A stretch of 64,000 nt of DNA from Caecibacteroides pullorum (GTDB taxonomy: Bacteria > Bacteroidota > Bacteroidia > Bacteroidales > Bacteroidaceae), in assembly GCF_019239235.1 (NCBI RefSeq), contig NZ_JAAZTS010000003.1:62001-126000 (forward strand), written 5' to 3'. The notes below the pieces were generated by a model. It was not told where the DNA came from, made no database searches, and saw only the letters and a list, made by a program, of their open reading frames with translations. The translations under genes and the position numbers were made by a program. Of this stretch, positions 54,788-63,836 are shown piece after piece (within the stretch, counting starts at the first letter, position 1; each line of letters starts with the position of its first letter).

Positions 54788-57628
54788 ATGCAGTCGGATA
54801 TGCAAGAAGAAAACGAATATATCAATGTCTACGGAGCCAGGGTACACAACCTGAAGAACATCGACGCACAGATTCCGCGAAACAGCCTGACAGTCATCAC
54901 GGGGCTGAGCGGTAGCGGTAAGTCTTCGCTGGCTTTCGACACCATCTTTGCCGAGGGACAACGGCGTTACATCGAGACGTTCTCGGCCTATGCCCGCAAC
55001 TTCCTGGGTAATCTGGAGCGTCCCGACGTGGACAAGATAACGGGCCTGAGCCCCGTCATCTCCATTGAACAGAAGACGACGAACAAGAACCCGCGTTCTA
55101 CCGTGGGCACCACAACCGAAATATACGACTTCCTGCGTCTGCTCTATGCCAGGGCAGGCGAGGCCTATTCGTACCTCAGCGGCGAGAAGATGGTGAAATA
55201 TACGGAGGAACAGATTCTGGATCTCATTCTGAAGGAGTACAAAGGCAAGCGCATCTATCTGCTTGCTCCGCTGGTGCGCAACCGTAAGGGACACTACAAG
55301 GAACTGTTCGAGCAAGTGAGGAAGAAAGGTTACCTCTACGTCCGCGTGGACGGCGAACTGAAGGAAGCACTTCCAGGCATGAAGCTGGATCGCTACAAGA
55401 ACCACGATGTGGAAGTCGTAATCGACAAGCTGGTGGTGGCCGACAAGGACGATACGCGGCTGAAAGGCAGTGTGGCTACGGCCATGCGTCAGGGCGACGG
55501 GCTGATGATGATACTGGACGCACAGACGGAAAGCGTGCGCCATTACAGCAAGCGATTGATGTGCCCCGTGACGGGCCTGTCCTACAAGGAGCCTGCTCCC
55601 CATAACTTCTCGTTCAACTCACCCCAAGGAGCCTGTCCTCGATGCAAGGGGTTGGGCGTAGTGAACCAGATAGACATCGACAAGGTGATCCCCGATCGTG
55701 AACTGTCCGTGTACAACGGAGCCGTCGTGCCGTTGGGAAAATATAAGAACAGCATGATATTCTGGCAGATCGAAGCGTTGTTGGAGAAGTATGATGCCAA
55801 TCTGAAGACGCCGGTCAAGGATCTGCCCGACGAGGCTATCGACGAGATACTCAACGGTTCGGACGAACGGCTGAAGATCAAGAGCCAGCTGGTGGGTACG
55901 TCGTCGGACTACTTCACAACCTACGAAGGCGTGGTGAAGTACATCCAGCTGTTGCAGGAGCGTGACCCTTCGCCTACGGCACAGAAGTGGGCGGAGCAGT
56001 TTGCCCGCACGGCTACCTGTCCTGAGTGCCATGGAGCCAAGTTGAATCGTGAGGCTCTTTCTTTCCGCATCCACGACAAGAACATTCAGGAGCTGGCCAC
56101 GATGGACATCAGTGAACTCTACGAATGGCTGATGCACGTGGAAGAACACCTCAGCAACAAACAACGGCAGATAGCCGTGGAGATACTCAAGGAGATACGC
56201 ACCCGTCTGAAGTTCCTGCTCGACGTGGGGTTGGACTACCTTTCGCTCGACCGCAGTTCGATGAGCCTGTCCGGTGGTGAGAGCCAGCGCATCCGACTGG
56301 CCACGCAGATCGGTTCGCAACTGGTGAACGTGCTCTACATCTTGGACGAGCCGAGTATCGGCCTGCACCAGCGCGACAACCTGCGCCTGATCAATTCGCT
56401 TAAGGAGTTGCGCGACATCGGAAACTCTGTCATCGTGGTGGAGCACGACAAGGACATGATGCTGGCCGCCGATTACGTGATAGACATGGGCCCCAAGGCA
56501 GGACGCCTGGGTGGCGAGGTGGTGTTCGAAGGTACGCCCCGCCAGATGCTCCAGACGCATACGCTGACCTCGCAATACCTGAATGGTGAACGTGCCATCG
56601 AGGTGCCTAAGGAACGCCGCAAAGGTAACGGACACAGCCTGTGGCTGCGCGGAGCTCGTGGCAACAACTTGAAGAATGTGGACGTGGAGTTCCCCTTGGG
56701 CAAGCTCATCTGCGTGACGGGAGTGTCGGGCAGCGGAAAGTCCACCCTCATCAACGAAACCCTGCAACCTATCCTTTCGCAGAAGTTCTACCGTTCTCTG
56801 CAAGACCCCTTGCCCTACGACAGCATCGAAGGGTTGGAATACATCGACAAGGTGGTGAACGTCGACCAGTCGCCCCTGGGGCGTACGCCGCGCTCCAATC
56901 CTGCCACTTATACAGGCGTGTTCAGCGACATCCGCAACCTGTTCGTCGGCCTGCCTGAGGCGAAGATACGCGGCTACAAGCCCGGACGCTTCTCGTTCAA
57001 CGTGAGTGGCGGCCGTTGCGAAGCCTGTCAGGGTAACGGTTACAAGACAATCGAGATGAATTTCCTGCCCGACGTCTATGTGCCCTGCGAGGTGTGCCAC
57101 GGCAAGCGCTACAACCGCGAGACGCTGGAGGTGCGCTTCAAGGGCAAGTCCATTGCCGACGTGCTCGACATGACCATCAACCGTGCCGTGGAGTTCTTCG
57201 AGAACGTGCCGCAGATACTGAACAAAATCAAGGTCATTCAGGACGTGGGCCTTGGCTACATCAAGCTCGGACAGTCCAGTACTACACTCTCGGGCGGCGA
57301 GAGCCAGCGCGTCAAGCTGGCCACGGAGCTGTCCAAGCGCGACACGGGCAAGACACTCTACATCCTCGACGAGCCCACCACGGGTCTGCACTTCGAGGAC
57401 ATCCGCGTGCTGATGAATGTGTTGGAGCGGCTGGTGGACAAGGGCAATACGGTGATTGTCATCGAACACAACCTGGACGTCATCAAGATGGCCGACTACA
57501 TCATCGACATGGGTCCCGAAGGCGGCAAGGGCGGGGGAGAAGTCCTGTCGCGCGGCACGCCCGAGGAGGTGGCGATGAGTGGCAAGGGATATACGCCGAA
57601 GTTCCTGAAAGAGGAATTAGGGATATAA
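54788..57628 (+). CDS. uvrA: UvrABC excinuclease subunit A
   Basis: DNA-damage recognition ATPase of nucleotide excision repair, about 946 residues. The first ABC half has Walker [16 protein letters not shown] and signature [17 protein letters not shown], with [11 protein letters not shown]. The second has [32 protein letters not shown] and [11 protein letters not shown]. Zinc-binding Cys pairs occur in [18 protein letters not shown], and CEACQGNG with PCEVCHGK. I choose the ATG at 54788 ([20 protein letters not shown]) because the -7 element lies too close for 54779; 54800 is also possible. No LexA-like box was recognised. Confidence 0.97.
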   Translation: MQSDMQEENEYINVYGARVHNLKNIDAQIPRNSLTVITGLSGSGKSSLAFDTIFAEGQRRYIETFSAYARNFLGNLERPDVDKITGLSPVISIEQKTTNKNPRSTVGTTTEIYDFLRLLYARAGEAYSYLSGEKMVKYTEEQILDLILKEYKGKRIYLLAPLVRNRKGHYKELFEQVRKKGYLYVRVDGELKEALPGMKLDRYKNHDVEVVIDKLVVADKDDTRLKGSVATAMRQGDGLMMILDAQTESVRHYSKRLMCPVTGLSYKEPAPHNFSFNSPQGACPRCKGLGVVNQIDIDKVIPDRELSVYNGAVVPLGKYKNSMIFWQIEALLEKYDANLKTPVKDLPDEAIDEILNGSDERLKIKSQLVGTSSDYFTTYEGVVKYIQLLQERDPSPTAQKWAEQFARTATCPECHGAKLNREALSFRIHDKNIQELATMDISELYEWLMHVEEHLSNKQRQIAVEILKEIRTRLKFLLDVGLDYLSLDRSSMSLSGGESQRIRLATQIGSQLVNVLYILDEPSIGLHQRDNLRLINSLKELRDIGNSVIVVEHDKDMMLAADYVIDMGPKAGRLGGEVVFEGTPRQMLQTHTLTSQYLNGERAIEVPKERRKGNGHSLWLRGARGNNLKNVDVEFPLGKLICVTGVSGSGKSTLINETLQPILSQKFYRSLQDPLPYDSIEGLEYIDKVVNVDQSPLGRTPRSNPATYTGVFSDIRNLFVGLPEAKIRGYKPGRFSFNVSGGRCEACQGNGYKTIEMNFLPDVYVPCEVCHGKRYNRETLEVRFKGKSIADVLDMTINRAVEFFENVPQILNKIKVIQDVGLGYIKLGQSSTTLSGGESQRVKLATELSKRDTGKTLYILDEPTTGLHFEDIRVLMNVLERLVDKGNTVIVIEHNLDVIKMADYIIDMGPEGGKGGGEVLSRGTPEEVAMSGKGYTPKFLKEELGI

Positions 57629-57681
57629 CAGGAAAGTGTTGTTTGTCAGAGAAATACGAGTTTATTTTAGTTTAAGGAAAA

Positions 57682-57791
57682 TAAACTGTCAGTTTATACG
57701 GATTAAACTGCCAGTTTAAAGGCAGTAAACTGATAGTTTAAAGCTATTAAACTGGTAGTACAAAGGCGTTGAACTGAGAGTACAAACGGAT
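57682..57791. repeat. Tandem array, 5 x 22 bp, of dyad units between uvrA and ybaK
   Basis: Units start at 57682, 57704, 57726, 57748 and 57770, exactly 22 bp apart. Each has a 15-bp core; the first two are perfect dyads (TAAACTG-T-CAGTTTA and TAAACTG-C-CAGTTTA), the third has one change, and the last two decay to TGGTAGTACA and TGAGAGTACA endings. Spacers between cores are seven bases and vary freely. The array fills most of the 201-base gap. Confidence 0.9.
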
Positions 57792-57792
57792 T

Positions 57793-57810
57793 GAAGCAAT
57801 GCATTGCTTC
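57793..57810. promoter_or_regulatory. Perfect 18-bp palindrome before ybaK
   Basis: GAAGCAATGCATTGCTTC, directly after the 22-bp array and 19 bases before the ybaK start codon. It is positioned as an operator or a leader hairpin would be; no evidence for either beyond the symmetry. Confidence 0.45.
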
Positions 57811-57829
57811 GAAAATATAGGAAAGAACA

Positions 57830-58312
57830 ATGAAGAAGATCAATAAGACCAATGCAGCCCGTCTGCTGGACAAGGCCAAGATAGCCTACGAACTGATCCC
57901 CTACGAGGTGGACGAAAGCGACCTGAGCGCGGTACATGTTGCCGCCAGCCTGGGCGAGAATATAGATTGTGTGTTCAAGACCCTCATCCTGCACGGTGAC
58001 AAGACGGGCCACTTCGTCTGCGTCATCCCCGGCGAACACGAAGTGGACCTGAAGCTGGCCGCCAAGGTGTCGGGCAACAAGAAGTGCGACCTCATCCCCG
58101 TAAAGGAACTGTTGCCCCTGACGGGCTACATCCGTGGCGGCTGTTCGCCCATCGGGATGAAGAAGCCTTTCCCCACGTACATCCACGAGACGTGTCTCCA
58201 GTTTCCCTACATCTATATCAGTGCGGGGCAGCGTGGTCTTCAGCTGAAGCTCGATCCGCACGACCTGGTGCGCGAGGTGAATGCCGAGGTGTGTGCCCTG
58301 TTCGTCGAGTAA
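57830..58312 (+). CDS. ybaK: YbaK-type aminoacyl-tRNA deacylase
   Basis: Hydrolyses mischarged Cys-tRNA-Pro in trans (established for YbaK). It is 160 residues of the YbaK/ProX editing fold, with KINKTNAARLLDKAKIAYEL at the N-terminus, VFKTLILHGDKTGHFVCVIPG with the conserved core Lys, KKCDLIPVKELLPLTGYIRGGCSPIGM and PTYIHETCLQFPYIYISAGQRGLQL. It has its own upstream spacer with the dyad array and palindrome. A 9-bp inverted repeat (58316-58349) follows its stop. Confidence 0.94.
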   Translation: MKKINKTNAARLLDKAKIAYELIPYEVDESDLSAVHVAASLGENIDCVFKTLILHGDKTGHFVCVIPGEHEVDLKLAAKVSGNKKCDLIPVKELLPLTGYIRGGCSPIGMKKPFPTYIHETCLQFPYIYISAGQRGLQLKLDPHDLVREVNAEVCALFVE

Positions 58313-58345
58313 GAGGAAAGTTTTCGGGATAGTTTCTGACAAAAC

Positions 58346-58377
58346 TTTCGGATTTATCGGCAAAAAGTATATATTTG
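58346..58377 (+). promoter_or_regulatory. Promoter of the POT transporter gene
   Basis: TTTC at 58346-58349, 20 bases, TATATTTG at 58370-58377. The TTTC also forms part of the right arm of an inverted repeat (GAAAGTTTT 58316-58324 / AAAACTTTC 58341-58349), which could end the ybaK transcript or bind a regulator. Confidence 0.5.
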
Positions 58378-58390
58378 CACTTGTTTTGAA

Positions 58391-58420
58391 GGCAAAGGAT
58401 TGTCCGACTCCTCCTTTGCC
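58391..58420 (+). other. Hairpin in the POT transporter leader
   Basis: GGCAAAGGA and TCCTTTGCC, a perfect 9-bp stem with a 12-base loop, within the predicted 100-base leader and 66 bases before the start codon. No known riboswitch is recognised. Confidence 0.4.
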
Positions 58421-58485
58421 AGAGGAAAAACACGGATTTGTGAAACTTACATTCAATTATTAATACTAACTAAAAAACTGCTTTT

Positions 58486-60039
58486 ATGTTCAACAAACAT
58501 CCAAAGGGGCTGATACCTGCCGCACTCTCGAACATGGGCGAGCGTTTTGGCTACTATATTATGAATGCCGTGCTCGTATTGTTCCTCTGCTCGAAATTTG
58601 GTATCAGCGAAGAGAAAAGTACTTTGATTTATTCCTTTTTTTATGCCGGAATTTATCTATTGAGTCTGGTTGGCGGATATATCGCCGACAAGAAGCAAAA
58701 CTATAAGGGAACCATCATGGCGGGCCTCGTGATTATGGCCGTGGGCTATGTGGTGTTGGCTGTGCCCATTACCGCCAATGCCGGCAATACCGCCTGGCTG
58801 CTTTCTCTCACCTGCTTCGCCCTGTTCTTCATCGCTTTCGGAAACGGCTTGTTCAAGGGGAACCTGCAGGCCATTGTGGGGCAGATGTACGACGACCTGG
58901 AGGCAGAAGCTGCCCGGAAGGGTGAAAAAGAACTGGCATTGGCCAAAAGCAAAAGAGACTCCGGCTTCCAGATATTCTATGTGTTTATCAACATCGGCGG
59001 ACTGATTGCCCCGTTTGTGGCTCCGCTTCTGCGAAGCTGGTGGCTGAATGCGCACAACATGGTGTACAACGCCGGTCTGCCTGCCCTGTGTCATGAATAC
59101 ATCAGCAAGGCCGGACAGATGTCGGCCGAGGCATTGGGCAACCTGAACCAGCTCATGGGACAGTGTGTGGGCGAGACTGCGGATATGGCAGGTGCGTGCG
59201 CACAGTATCTGCAGGTGTTCAACGAAGGCATCCACTATTCGTTCCTGGCATCGGTGGCGGCTATGTTCATCTCTTTGGCTATCTTCGTCGTTACGAAAAA
59301 GAAATTCCCCAACCCCGGTAAGAAGGAGGCTGCCGCCGCCGTTCAGTATTCGGAGGAAGAAAAGCTGTCCATGGCCCGGGAAATCAAGCAGCGTCTGTAT
59401 GCCCTGTTCGCCGTGCTTGGCGTGGTGATTTTCTTCTGGTTCTCGTTCCATCAGAACGGGACGTCGCTCTCCTTGTTCGCGCGCGACTTTGTGGATACCA
59501 CGACCATTGCTCCGGAGGTGTGGCAGGCGGTCAATCCGTTCTTTGTGATTACACTGACGCCTATCATCATGATGATTTTCGGGTCGCTGGCTCGTAGGGG
59601 GAAGGAAATCTCCACGCCGCGCAAGATTGCCATCGGTATGCTGATTGCCGGTTTGGCCTATCTCTTCCTGGCTGTCTACTCGTTCACGCAGGGATATCCG
59701 TCGGCCACGGACTATCGGGAACTGCCTATCGACCAGCAGGTGAAGGCCGGAGCCTGGGTACTGATTGTGCTTTATTTCTTGTTGACGGTGGCCGAACTCT
59801 TTATCTCGCCGTTAGGCCTCTCGTTCGTATCGAAGGTGGCTCCCAAGCATCTCTTGGGATTGTGTCAGGGATTGTGGCTGGGCGCCACGGCTGTGGGCAA
59901 CCTGCTGTTATGGATAGGACCGCTGATGTATAACGCAATGCCTATCGGTTACTGCTGGGCTATTTTCTTGATTGTCTGTCTGATTTCGATGGGCGTCATG
60001 CTTGCCATGGTGAAGTGGCTGGAGCGCGTAGCCAAGTAA
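58486..60039 (+). CDS. Proton-dependent oligopeptide transporter (POT/PTR2, MFS)
   Basis: 517-residue inner-membrane symporter for di- and tripeptides. The N-terminus KGLIPAALSNMGERFGYYIM holds the ExxER-like proton-coupling motif (GERFGYY), then TLIYSFFYAGIYLLSLVGGYIAD, the family signature. About 12-14 hydrophobic segments are visible, with a charged cytoplasmic loop in the middle (DDLEAEAARKGEKELALAKSK), and late motifs ELFISPLGLSFVSKVAPKHLLGL. Gene neighbours give no substrate clue. It is monocistronic. Confidence 0.93.
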   Translation: MFNKHPKGLIPAALSNMGERFGYYIMNAVLVLFLCSKFGISEEKSTLIYSFFYAGIYLLSLVGGYIADKKQNYKGTIMAGLVIMAVGYVVLAVPITANAGNTAWLLSLTCFALFFIAFGNGLFKGNLQAIVGQMYDDLEAEAARKGEKELALAKSKRDSGFQIFYVFINIGGLIAPFVAPLLRSWWLNAHNMVYNAGLPALCHEYISKAGQMSAEALGNLNQLMGQCVGETADMAGACAQYLQVFNEGIHYSFLASVAAMFISLAIFVVTKKKFPNPGKKEAAAAVQYSEEEKLSMAREIKQRLYALFAVLGVVIFFWFSFHQNGTSLSLFARDFVDTTTIAPEVWQAVNPFFVITLTPIIMMIFGSLARRGKEISTPRKIAIGMLIAGLAYLFLAVYSFTQGYPSATDYRELPIDQQVKAGAWVLIVLYFLLTVAELFISPLGLSFVSKVAPKHLLGLCQGLWLGATAVGNLLLWIGPLMYNAMPIGYCWAIFLIVCLISMGVMLAMVKWLERVAK

Positions 60040-60059
60040 AATAGGATGAATAGTAAAGC

Positions 60060-60095
60060 AAGAAGGTGTGCTTTTTGACACACCTTCTTCTTTAT
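60060..60095. terminator. Bidirectional terminator between convergent genes
   Basis: AAGAAGGTGTG / CACACCTTCTT, an 11-bp perfect stem with an 8-base loop. CTTTATAT follows on the plus strand and TGCTTTAC on the minus strand. The inverted repeat ends two bases before the convergent stop codon. Confidence 0.85.
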
Positions 60096-60589
60096 ATCTC
60101 CATTCCCATGATATAGTCGTTCATGTAGTAACCGTTTCCGATGGGAAAGTCACCTTCACGTACCTTCGTCATGCCCATGTGTTGGTAGAAGCCGAGGGCA
60201 GGATTGTGGCGGTTCACGTTGAGCTCCATACGGCAGGGAGCGGGATGTACTTCCTTGATGTACTTGATGGCCTCGCGGAAAAGGAAGCTGCCGCAGTGTG
60301 CTTTCTGGAAGTAGGGAAGCACATAAATCTTCTGGAGGTGGAAGAGGTCTTCGCCTTCGGGCTGGACGGATACATAGCCCGCTGCTTCGCACTCTTCGTA
60401 GGCCAGCAGGTAGACGTGACCTTCTTCTTCCATCTGCTTGCGGATGTTTTCGGGGGAATACATCCAGTCCATCATGTAGTCAATCTGTGCTGGGGTCAGG
60501 ATGTCTTTGTAGGTTTCAGGGAAAACTTGCCAGGCCAGCTTGTTGATGAGCTGGCAGTCGGCAGTATCTGCTTTTCGAATGATAAACAT
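60092..60589 (-). CDS. GNAT-family N-acetyltransferase
   Basis: 165 residues. The acetyl-CoA-binding motif A region is HLQKIYVLPYFQKAHCGSFLFREAIKYI, preceded by GYVSVQPEGEDLF and followed by VNRHNPALGFYQHMGMTKVREG, the usual C-terminal half of a GNAT domain. The loop Q-x-x-H-C-G departs slightly from the Q-x-x-G-x-G/A consensus (Gly to His). The substrate may be a small amine or protein N-terminus. It lies alone, with a terminator just beyond its stop. Confidence 0.87.
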   Translation of the reverse strand: MFIIRKADTADCQLINKLAWQVFPETYKDILTPAQIDYMMDWMYSPENIRKQMEEEGHVYLLAYEECEAAGYVSVQPEGEDLFHLQKIYVLPYFQKAHCGSFLFREAIKYIKEVHPAPCRMELNVNRHNPALGFYQHMGMTKVREGDFPIGNGYYMNDYIMGMEI

Positions 60590-60639
60590 TGCGTGTTTGT
60601 ATTTTAATGGTTCGACAAAATGTGTTCTCGGTTGTCAGA

Positions 60640-62055
60640 TTATAGTTGTTCCAGCGTTTCCAGATCCACTTCGATAGCGGCAGGATAGAGGCGCTGCGGG
60701 TCGAAGAAGGTGGCGCAACTGTTCACCAGATGCTTCACGTCGGGTTGTACGCGTCCTTTGAAGACGGTATGCCCGTTGACCGTCAAGGTGATTGGTTTGT
60801 CTAGGTCTACTAGTTCGGAGCAGAGATAGATCGTTACTTTTCCTCGCTGGGCAGGTTGGTACGTTTTAGTGAATTTCAGTTCAATGCCCCATTGCGGATC
60901 GATTTCTGTAGTACGGTAGGTCACTTCGTCAATGGCCAATGAAATCTGGTTGCTTTCAATGTCCAGTGTGTAGCGGGTGCGTGTATTGCTGTCGGCATTC
61001 GAACGTTGCTCCACGCGTAGGTTGTAGAATCCCTGACGGTAGCGTCCGTCCATTTCGAAGTTCTCCCAACAGAAGTGTTTGGGGTAGGGATTGCGGACAT
61101 GTTGTTTCAGCCAGGGAGTAGTGGGTGAGTAGTCGATGTGATGTCCGCGACCAGGGATCAGTTCTATCCAGTGCTTATAGCGGTCGGGATAGAGCCGTTG
61201 TAAGCTGTCCAGCGCTTCGGCGGTGTAACGGGTGAGACGGTCGCGGTAGAAGCCTTTGTCTTCAGCACCTGTGCGGAGGGAGAAAGCTGTGTTGCTCAGA
61301 TTTTCGGCTGGAGCGTTCTTCAAGGGTTCGCCGCCTGCCATAGGACCTGCCGCCGCCCAATAGTCGGCATAGAACGAGGCCAGCCGCTGGCTGCCGTAAC
61401 CGCCTTCAGAGATGCCGAATACGTAGATACGATCGGGATTGATCTTTTCAGACAGCAGCGCCTGTCGAAGGAGTTTTTCCCAGGCGTATTGTTTGGCGTG
61501 TTGATACCAGCGGTAGTAGGCGCCTTCGTTGGGTATCTGTGGGATGAAGTAGATGGAAGGTGCATCGTCAAAGCGGCTGCATATCTTCAGTCCGGTAGCC
61601 CATTCCTGTGCTTTGGGGCCGGAGCCGTGAAGGTAGAGGAACAGAGGTAGTCGTTGTTCAGTGCTTGTTGATTCAGCCGTTTTCTTCCATCCCCAGTAGA
61701 AATTCAACGTGGCATGTGGTTCCAATTCCTGGGGCAGCTTCCAACTGCTTGCCGATTGATCTGAGAGTGGGGAGAGAGCAGGTAGTTTTTCTTCTTTGAA
61801 AGCTTCATTGGATTTCTTCCATAGTTGCCATACAGCCTGCTTCATGTCGTCTGTTTCTTTCCATTTCATACGGATGGCTGTACTGAAAGTGATTGTATCA
61901 TCTTTCAGTCGTTGGTCGAAAAAGGAGGTTATTTCTTTCCGATACTTTTCTTTCAAAGTCTGGTCTTCCTTTTGTGCCATAGCTGGGGAAAGTGTGCAGC
62001 AGGCTATTCCCAGGCATAGAATGTGTGTATAAATCTTTCTTAATGGTAGGGTCAT
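60640..62055 (-). CDS. Exported alpha/beta hydrolase
   Basis: 471 residues with a signal peptide (KIYTHILCLGIACCTLSPAMA). The hydrolase domain has LPLFLYLHGSGPKAQEWATG (oxyanion loop) and the nucleophile Ser216 in YVFGISEGGYGSQRLASFYADYWAA; the late His is probably in ELIPGRGHHIDYSPTTPW. The C-terminal third is beta-rich (DIESNQISLAIDEVTYRTTEID), suggesting a carbohydrate-binding-like appendage. It resembles esterase or PhaC-depolymerase-like proteins of Bacteroides; substrate unknown. The gap upstream (62056-62285) is AT-rich and holds the padR regulatory region. Confidence 0.85.
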   Translation of the reverse strand: MTLPLRKIYTHILCLGIACCTLSPAMAQKEDQTLKEKYRKEITSFFDQRLKDDTITFSTAIRMKWKETDDMKQAVWQLWKKSNEAFKEEKLPALSPLSDQSASSWKLPQELEPHATLNFYWGWKKTAESTSTEQRLPLFLYLHGSGPKAQEWATGLKICSRFDDAPSIYFIPQIPNEGAYYRWYQHAKQYAWEKLLRQALLSEKINPDRIYVFGISEGGYGSQRLASFYADYWAAAGPMAGGEPLKNAPAENLSNTAFSLRTGAEDKGFYRDRLTRYTAEALDSLQRLYPDRYKHWIELIPGRGHHIDYSPTTPWLKQHVRNPYPKHFCWENFEMDGRYRQGFYNLRVEQRSNADSNTRTRYTLDIESNQISLAIDEVTYRTTEIDPQWGIELKFTKTYQPAQRGKVTIYLCSELVDLDKPITLTVNGHTVFKGRVQPDVKHLVNSCATFFDPQRLYPAAIEVDLETLEQL

Positions 62056-62182
62056 TGTTTCTATAGATTAAATTTTCCTGCAAGGTATCAACATTTTCCG
62101 GGATGTGCAAACTGATACGATAAAAAGATGTTTTCTTTCTACTCTTCAATCCGTATGTATACAGATATTTTTTGCGTTAATA

Positions 62183-62199
62183 TATACTAATATATAGTA
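62183..62199. promoter_or_regulatory. Candidate PadR operator
   Basis: ATACT-N7-AGTAT dyad within an AT-rich tract, about 30 bases upstream of the -7 element of the padR gene. PadR-family repressors often bind ATACT/AGTAT-type dyads at their own promoters; here the link is positional. Confidence 0.4.
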
Positions 62200-62229
62200 T
62201 TATGTAATGCAAGGTACTTATATTATACA

Positions 62230-62237
62230 TATATTTG
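62230..62237 (+). promoter_or_regulatory. Candidate -7 element for the padR-pspC operon
   Basis: TATATTTG, 49 bases before the padR ATG. No clear -33 TTTG. Confidence 0.45.
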
Positions 62238-62285
62238 TGTCATACAAAATAAGTAAGTAAACTAAATGATTAAGAAGATTAGAGT

Positions 62286-62612
62286 ATGAATGTAGACAAT
62301 GTAAAGTCGCAGATGCGTAAAGGAATGCTGGAATATTGCATTATGCTGTTGCTGCACAAGGAGCCGGCCTACGCTTCCGACATCATTCAGAAACTGAAAG
62401 AAGCCCGGCTGATTGTAGTGGAAGGGACACTCTATCCATTGCTGACGCGTCTGAAGAACGATGATCTGTTAGGATATGAGTGGATAGAATCGACACAGGG
62501 ACCACCCCGAAAATATTATCGGCTGACAGCGAAGGGAGAGAACTTCTTACAGGAGTTGGAGACTGCCTGGCAAGAATTGAACGAAACGGTGGAACATATT
62601 CGCCGGAACTAA
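62286..62612 (+). CDS. PadR-family transcriptional regulator
   Basis: 108-residue winged-helix regulator of the short PadR-2 subfamily: KSQMRKGMLEYCIMLLLHKEPAYASDIIQKL leads into the recognition helix VEGTLYPLLTRLKNDDLLGYEWIE and the wing GPPRKYYRLTAKGENFLQEL, with a short C-terminal dimerisation helix. It starts an operon with the PspC-domain gene (44 bases downstream), a pairing frequent in Bacteroidota that suggests control of an envelope-stress or membrane protein. Confidence 0.94.
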   Translation: MNVDNVKSQMRKGMLEYCIMLLLHKEPAYASDIIQKLKEARLIVVEGTLYPLLTRLKNDDLLGYEWIESTQGPPRKYYRLTAKGENFLQELETAWQELNETVEHIRRN

Positions 62613-62656
62613 AAATGAAAATGAATATCGGAAACTTTTAAAACAAACATATCACA

Positions 62657-63769
62657 ATGAAAAAGACTTTGACTGTAAATCTGGGCGGAACGGTGTTCAA
62701 CATCGATGAAGATGCCTACCGTCTGTTGGATAATTATCTGATGAATCTGAAGTCGCATTTCCGCAAGGAAGCTGGTGCGGACGAGATTGTAGACGATATC
62801 GAACGCCGTATTTCTGAATTGCTGGCCGAGAAACTGGCTGGAAATCGCCAAGTGATTACCTTGGGCGATGTAGAAGAAGTAATAGCACGCATGGGTAAGC
62901 CTGAAGAGATGGATGACGCTGACGGAGAGGAGAAACATACAGCGAGCAGTGGTGGAGGATATGGAGCCGGTTCATGGACACGGAACGAGGAGACAGTAAA
63001 GGTACGTCGCAGGCTGTTTCGAAATCCTGATGACAAGATGTTGGGAGGCGTGTGCAGTGGTCTGGCGGCTTATCTGGGCTGGGACACGACGCTGGTGCGT
63101 CTGCTGCTGTTCGTCATTCTGATTTTCGGTTACGGCACGTTGATACCTATTTATATTGTTTGTTGGCTGATTATCCCTGAGGCGCGCACAGCTGCCGAGA
63201 AGCTGAGTATGCACGGCGAGGCGGTAACGGTGGAGAACATTGGCAAGACGGTGACCGGAGGCTTTGAGCGGATGGCTGACGGCGTGAACAGCTACATGCG
63301 TTCCGACAAGCCTCGTACGATGCTGCAACGAATGGGTGATGCGCTGGTGACGCTGGCCGGGTGGATTCTGAAAGTGGGACTGATCGTCCTGATTATTATC
63401 TGTAGCCCGGTGCTGTTTGCTTTAGGCATTGCGTTTGTCGCTTTGCTGTTTGCGGCTATCATGGTGGCTGTAGGCGGTGGAGCAGCTCTGTTCTCACTTT
63501 TCCCTACAATGGACTTTGTGTTACCGGCTTCACCATTCGAGGCCATTGCAATGTACATTGCCGGTATTCTGCTGGTAGCCATTCCGTTGTTCAGCCTGCT
63601 GCATGCCCTGTTCCGCAACCTGTTGAAATGGCAGCCTATGGCCGGTGGGTTGAAGTGGACGCTGCTGATACTCTGGATAGTCAGTGCGATAGTGTTTGCT
63701 TTGTGTTTCACGTTGGGAGGCTTGTCCTTCCCTGACTTCTATATGGGGCAGGAATATATGTCGGTGTGA
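62657..63769 (+). CDS. PspC-domain membrane protein
   Basis: 370 residues. The first 110 residues are a soluble domain (KTLTVNLGGTVFNIDEDAYRLLDNYLMNL, IVDDIERRISELLAEKL, VIARMGKPEEMDD). The PspC domain is near 116-175 (RRLFRNPDDKMLGGVCSGLAAYLGWDTTLVRLLL...YIVCWLIIPEA). Four or more further membrane helices follow. The soluble and PspC arrangement is the common Bacteroidota form. It probably acts in membrane stress or is controlled by the adjacent PadR. A strong terminator follows. Confidence 0.92.
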   Translation: MKKTLTVNLGGTVFNIDEDAYRLLDNYLMNLKSHFRKEAGADEIVDDIERRISELLAEKLAGNRQVITLGDVEEVIARMGKPEEMDDADGEEKHTASSGGGYGAGSWTRNEETVKVRRRLFRNPDDKMLGGVCSGLAAYLGWDTTLVRLLLFVILIFGYGTLIPIYIVCWLIIPEARTAAEKLSMHGEAVTVENIGKTVTGGFERMADGVNSYMRSDKPRTMLQRMGDALVTLAGWILKVGLIVLIIICSPVLFALGIAFVALLFAAIMVAVGGGAALFSLFPTMDFVLPASPFEAIAMYIAGILLVAIPLFSLLHALFRNLLKWQPMAGGLKWTLLILWIVSAIVFALCFTLGGLSFPDFYMGQEYMSV

Positions 63770-63791
63770 CGACAGCTGTTTATATCATATA

Positions 63792-63821
63792 AAAAAGAGG
63801 CATCTTCCGGTGCCTCTTTTT
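63792..63821. terminator. Bidirectional terminator after the PspC gene
   Basis: AAAAAGAGGCA / TGCCTCTTTTT, 11-bp perfect stem with an 8-base loop; the A-run and T-run serve both strands. It lies between the PspC gene and the convergent peptidase gene. Confidence 0.92.
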
Positions 63822-63836
63822 GTACGTTTCCGTTTC

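Noticed and set aside
55619..57469. 616-codon open frame antisense to uvrA
   Set aside because: Shadow of a full-length uvrA with all ABC and zinc motifs.
57682..57791. CRISPR array
   Set aside because: The repeats are only 22 bp apart in total, spacers are 7 bases, and no cas gene is near. The same reasoning applies to the other four arrays.
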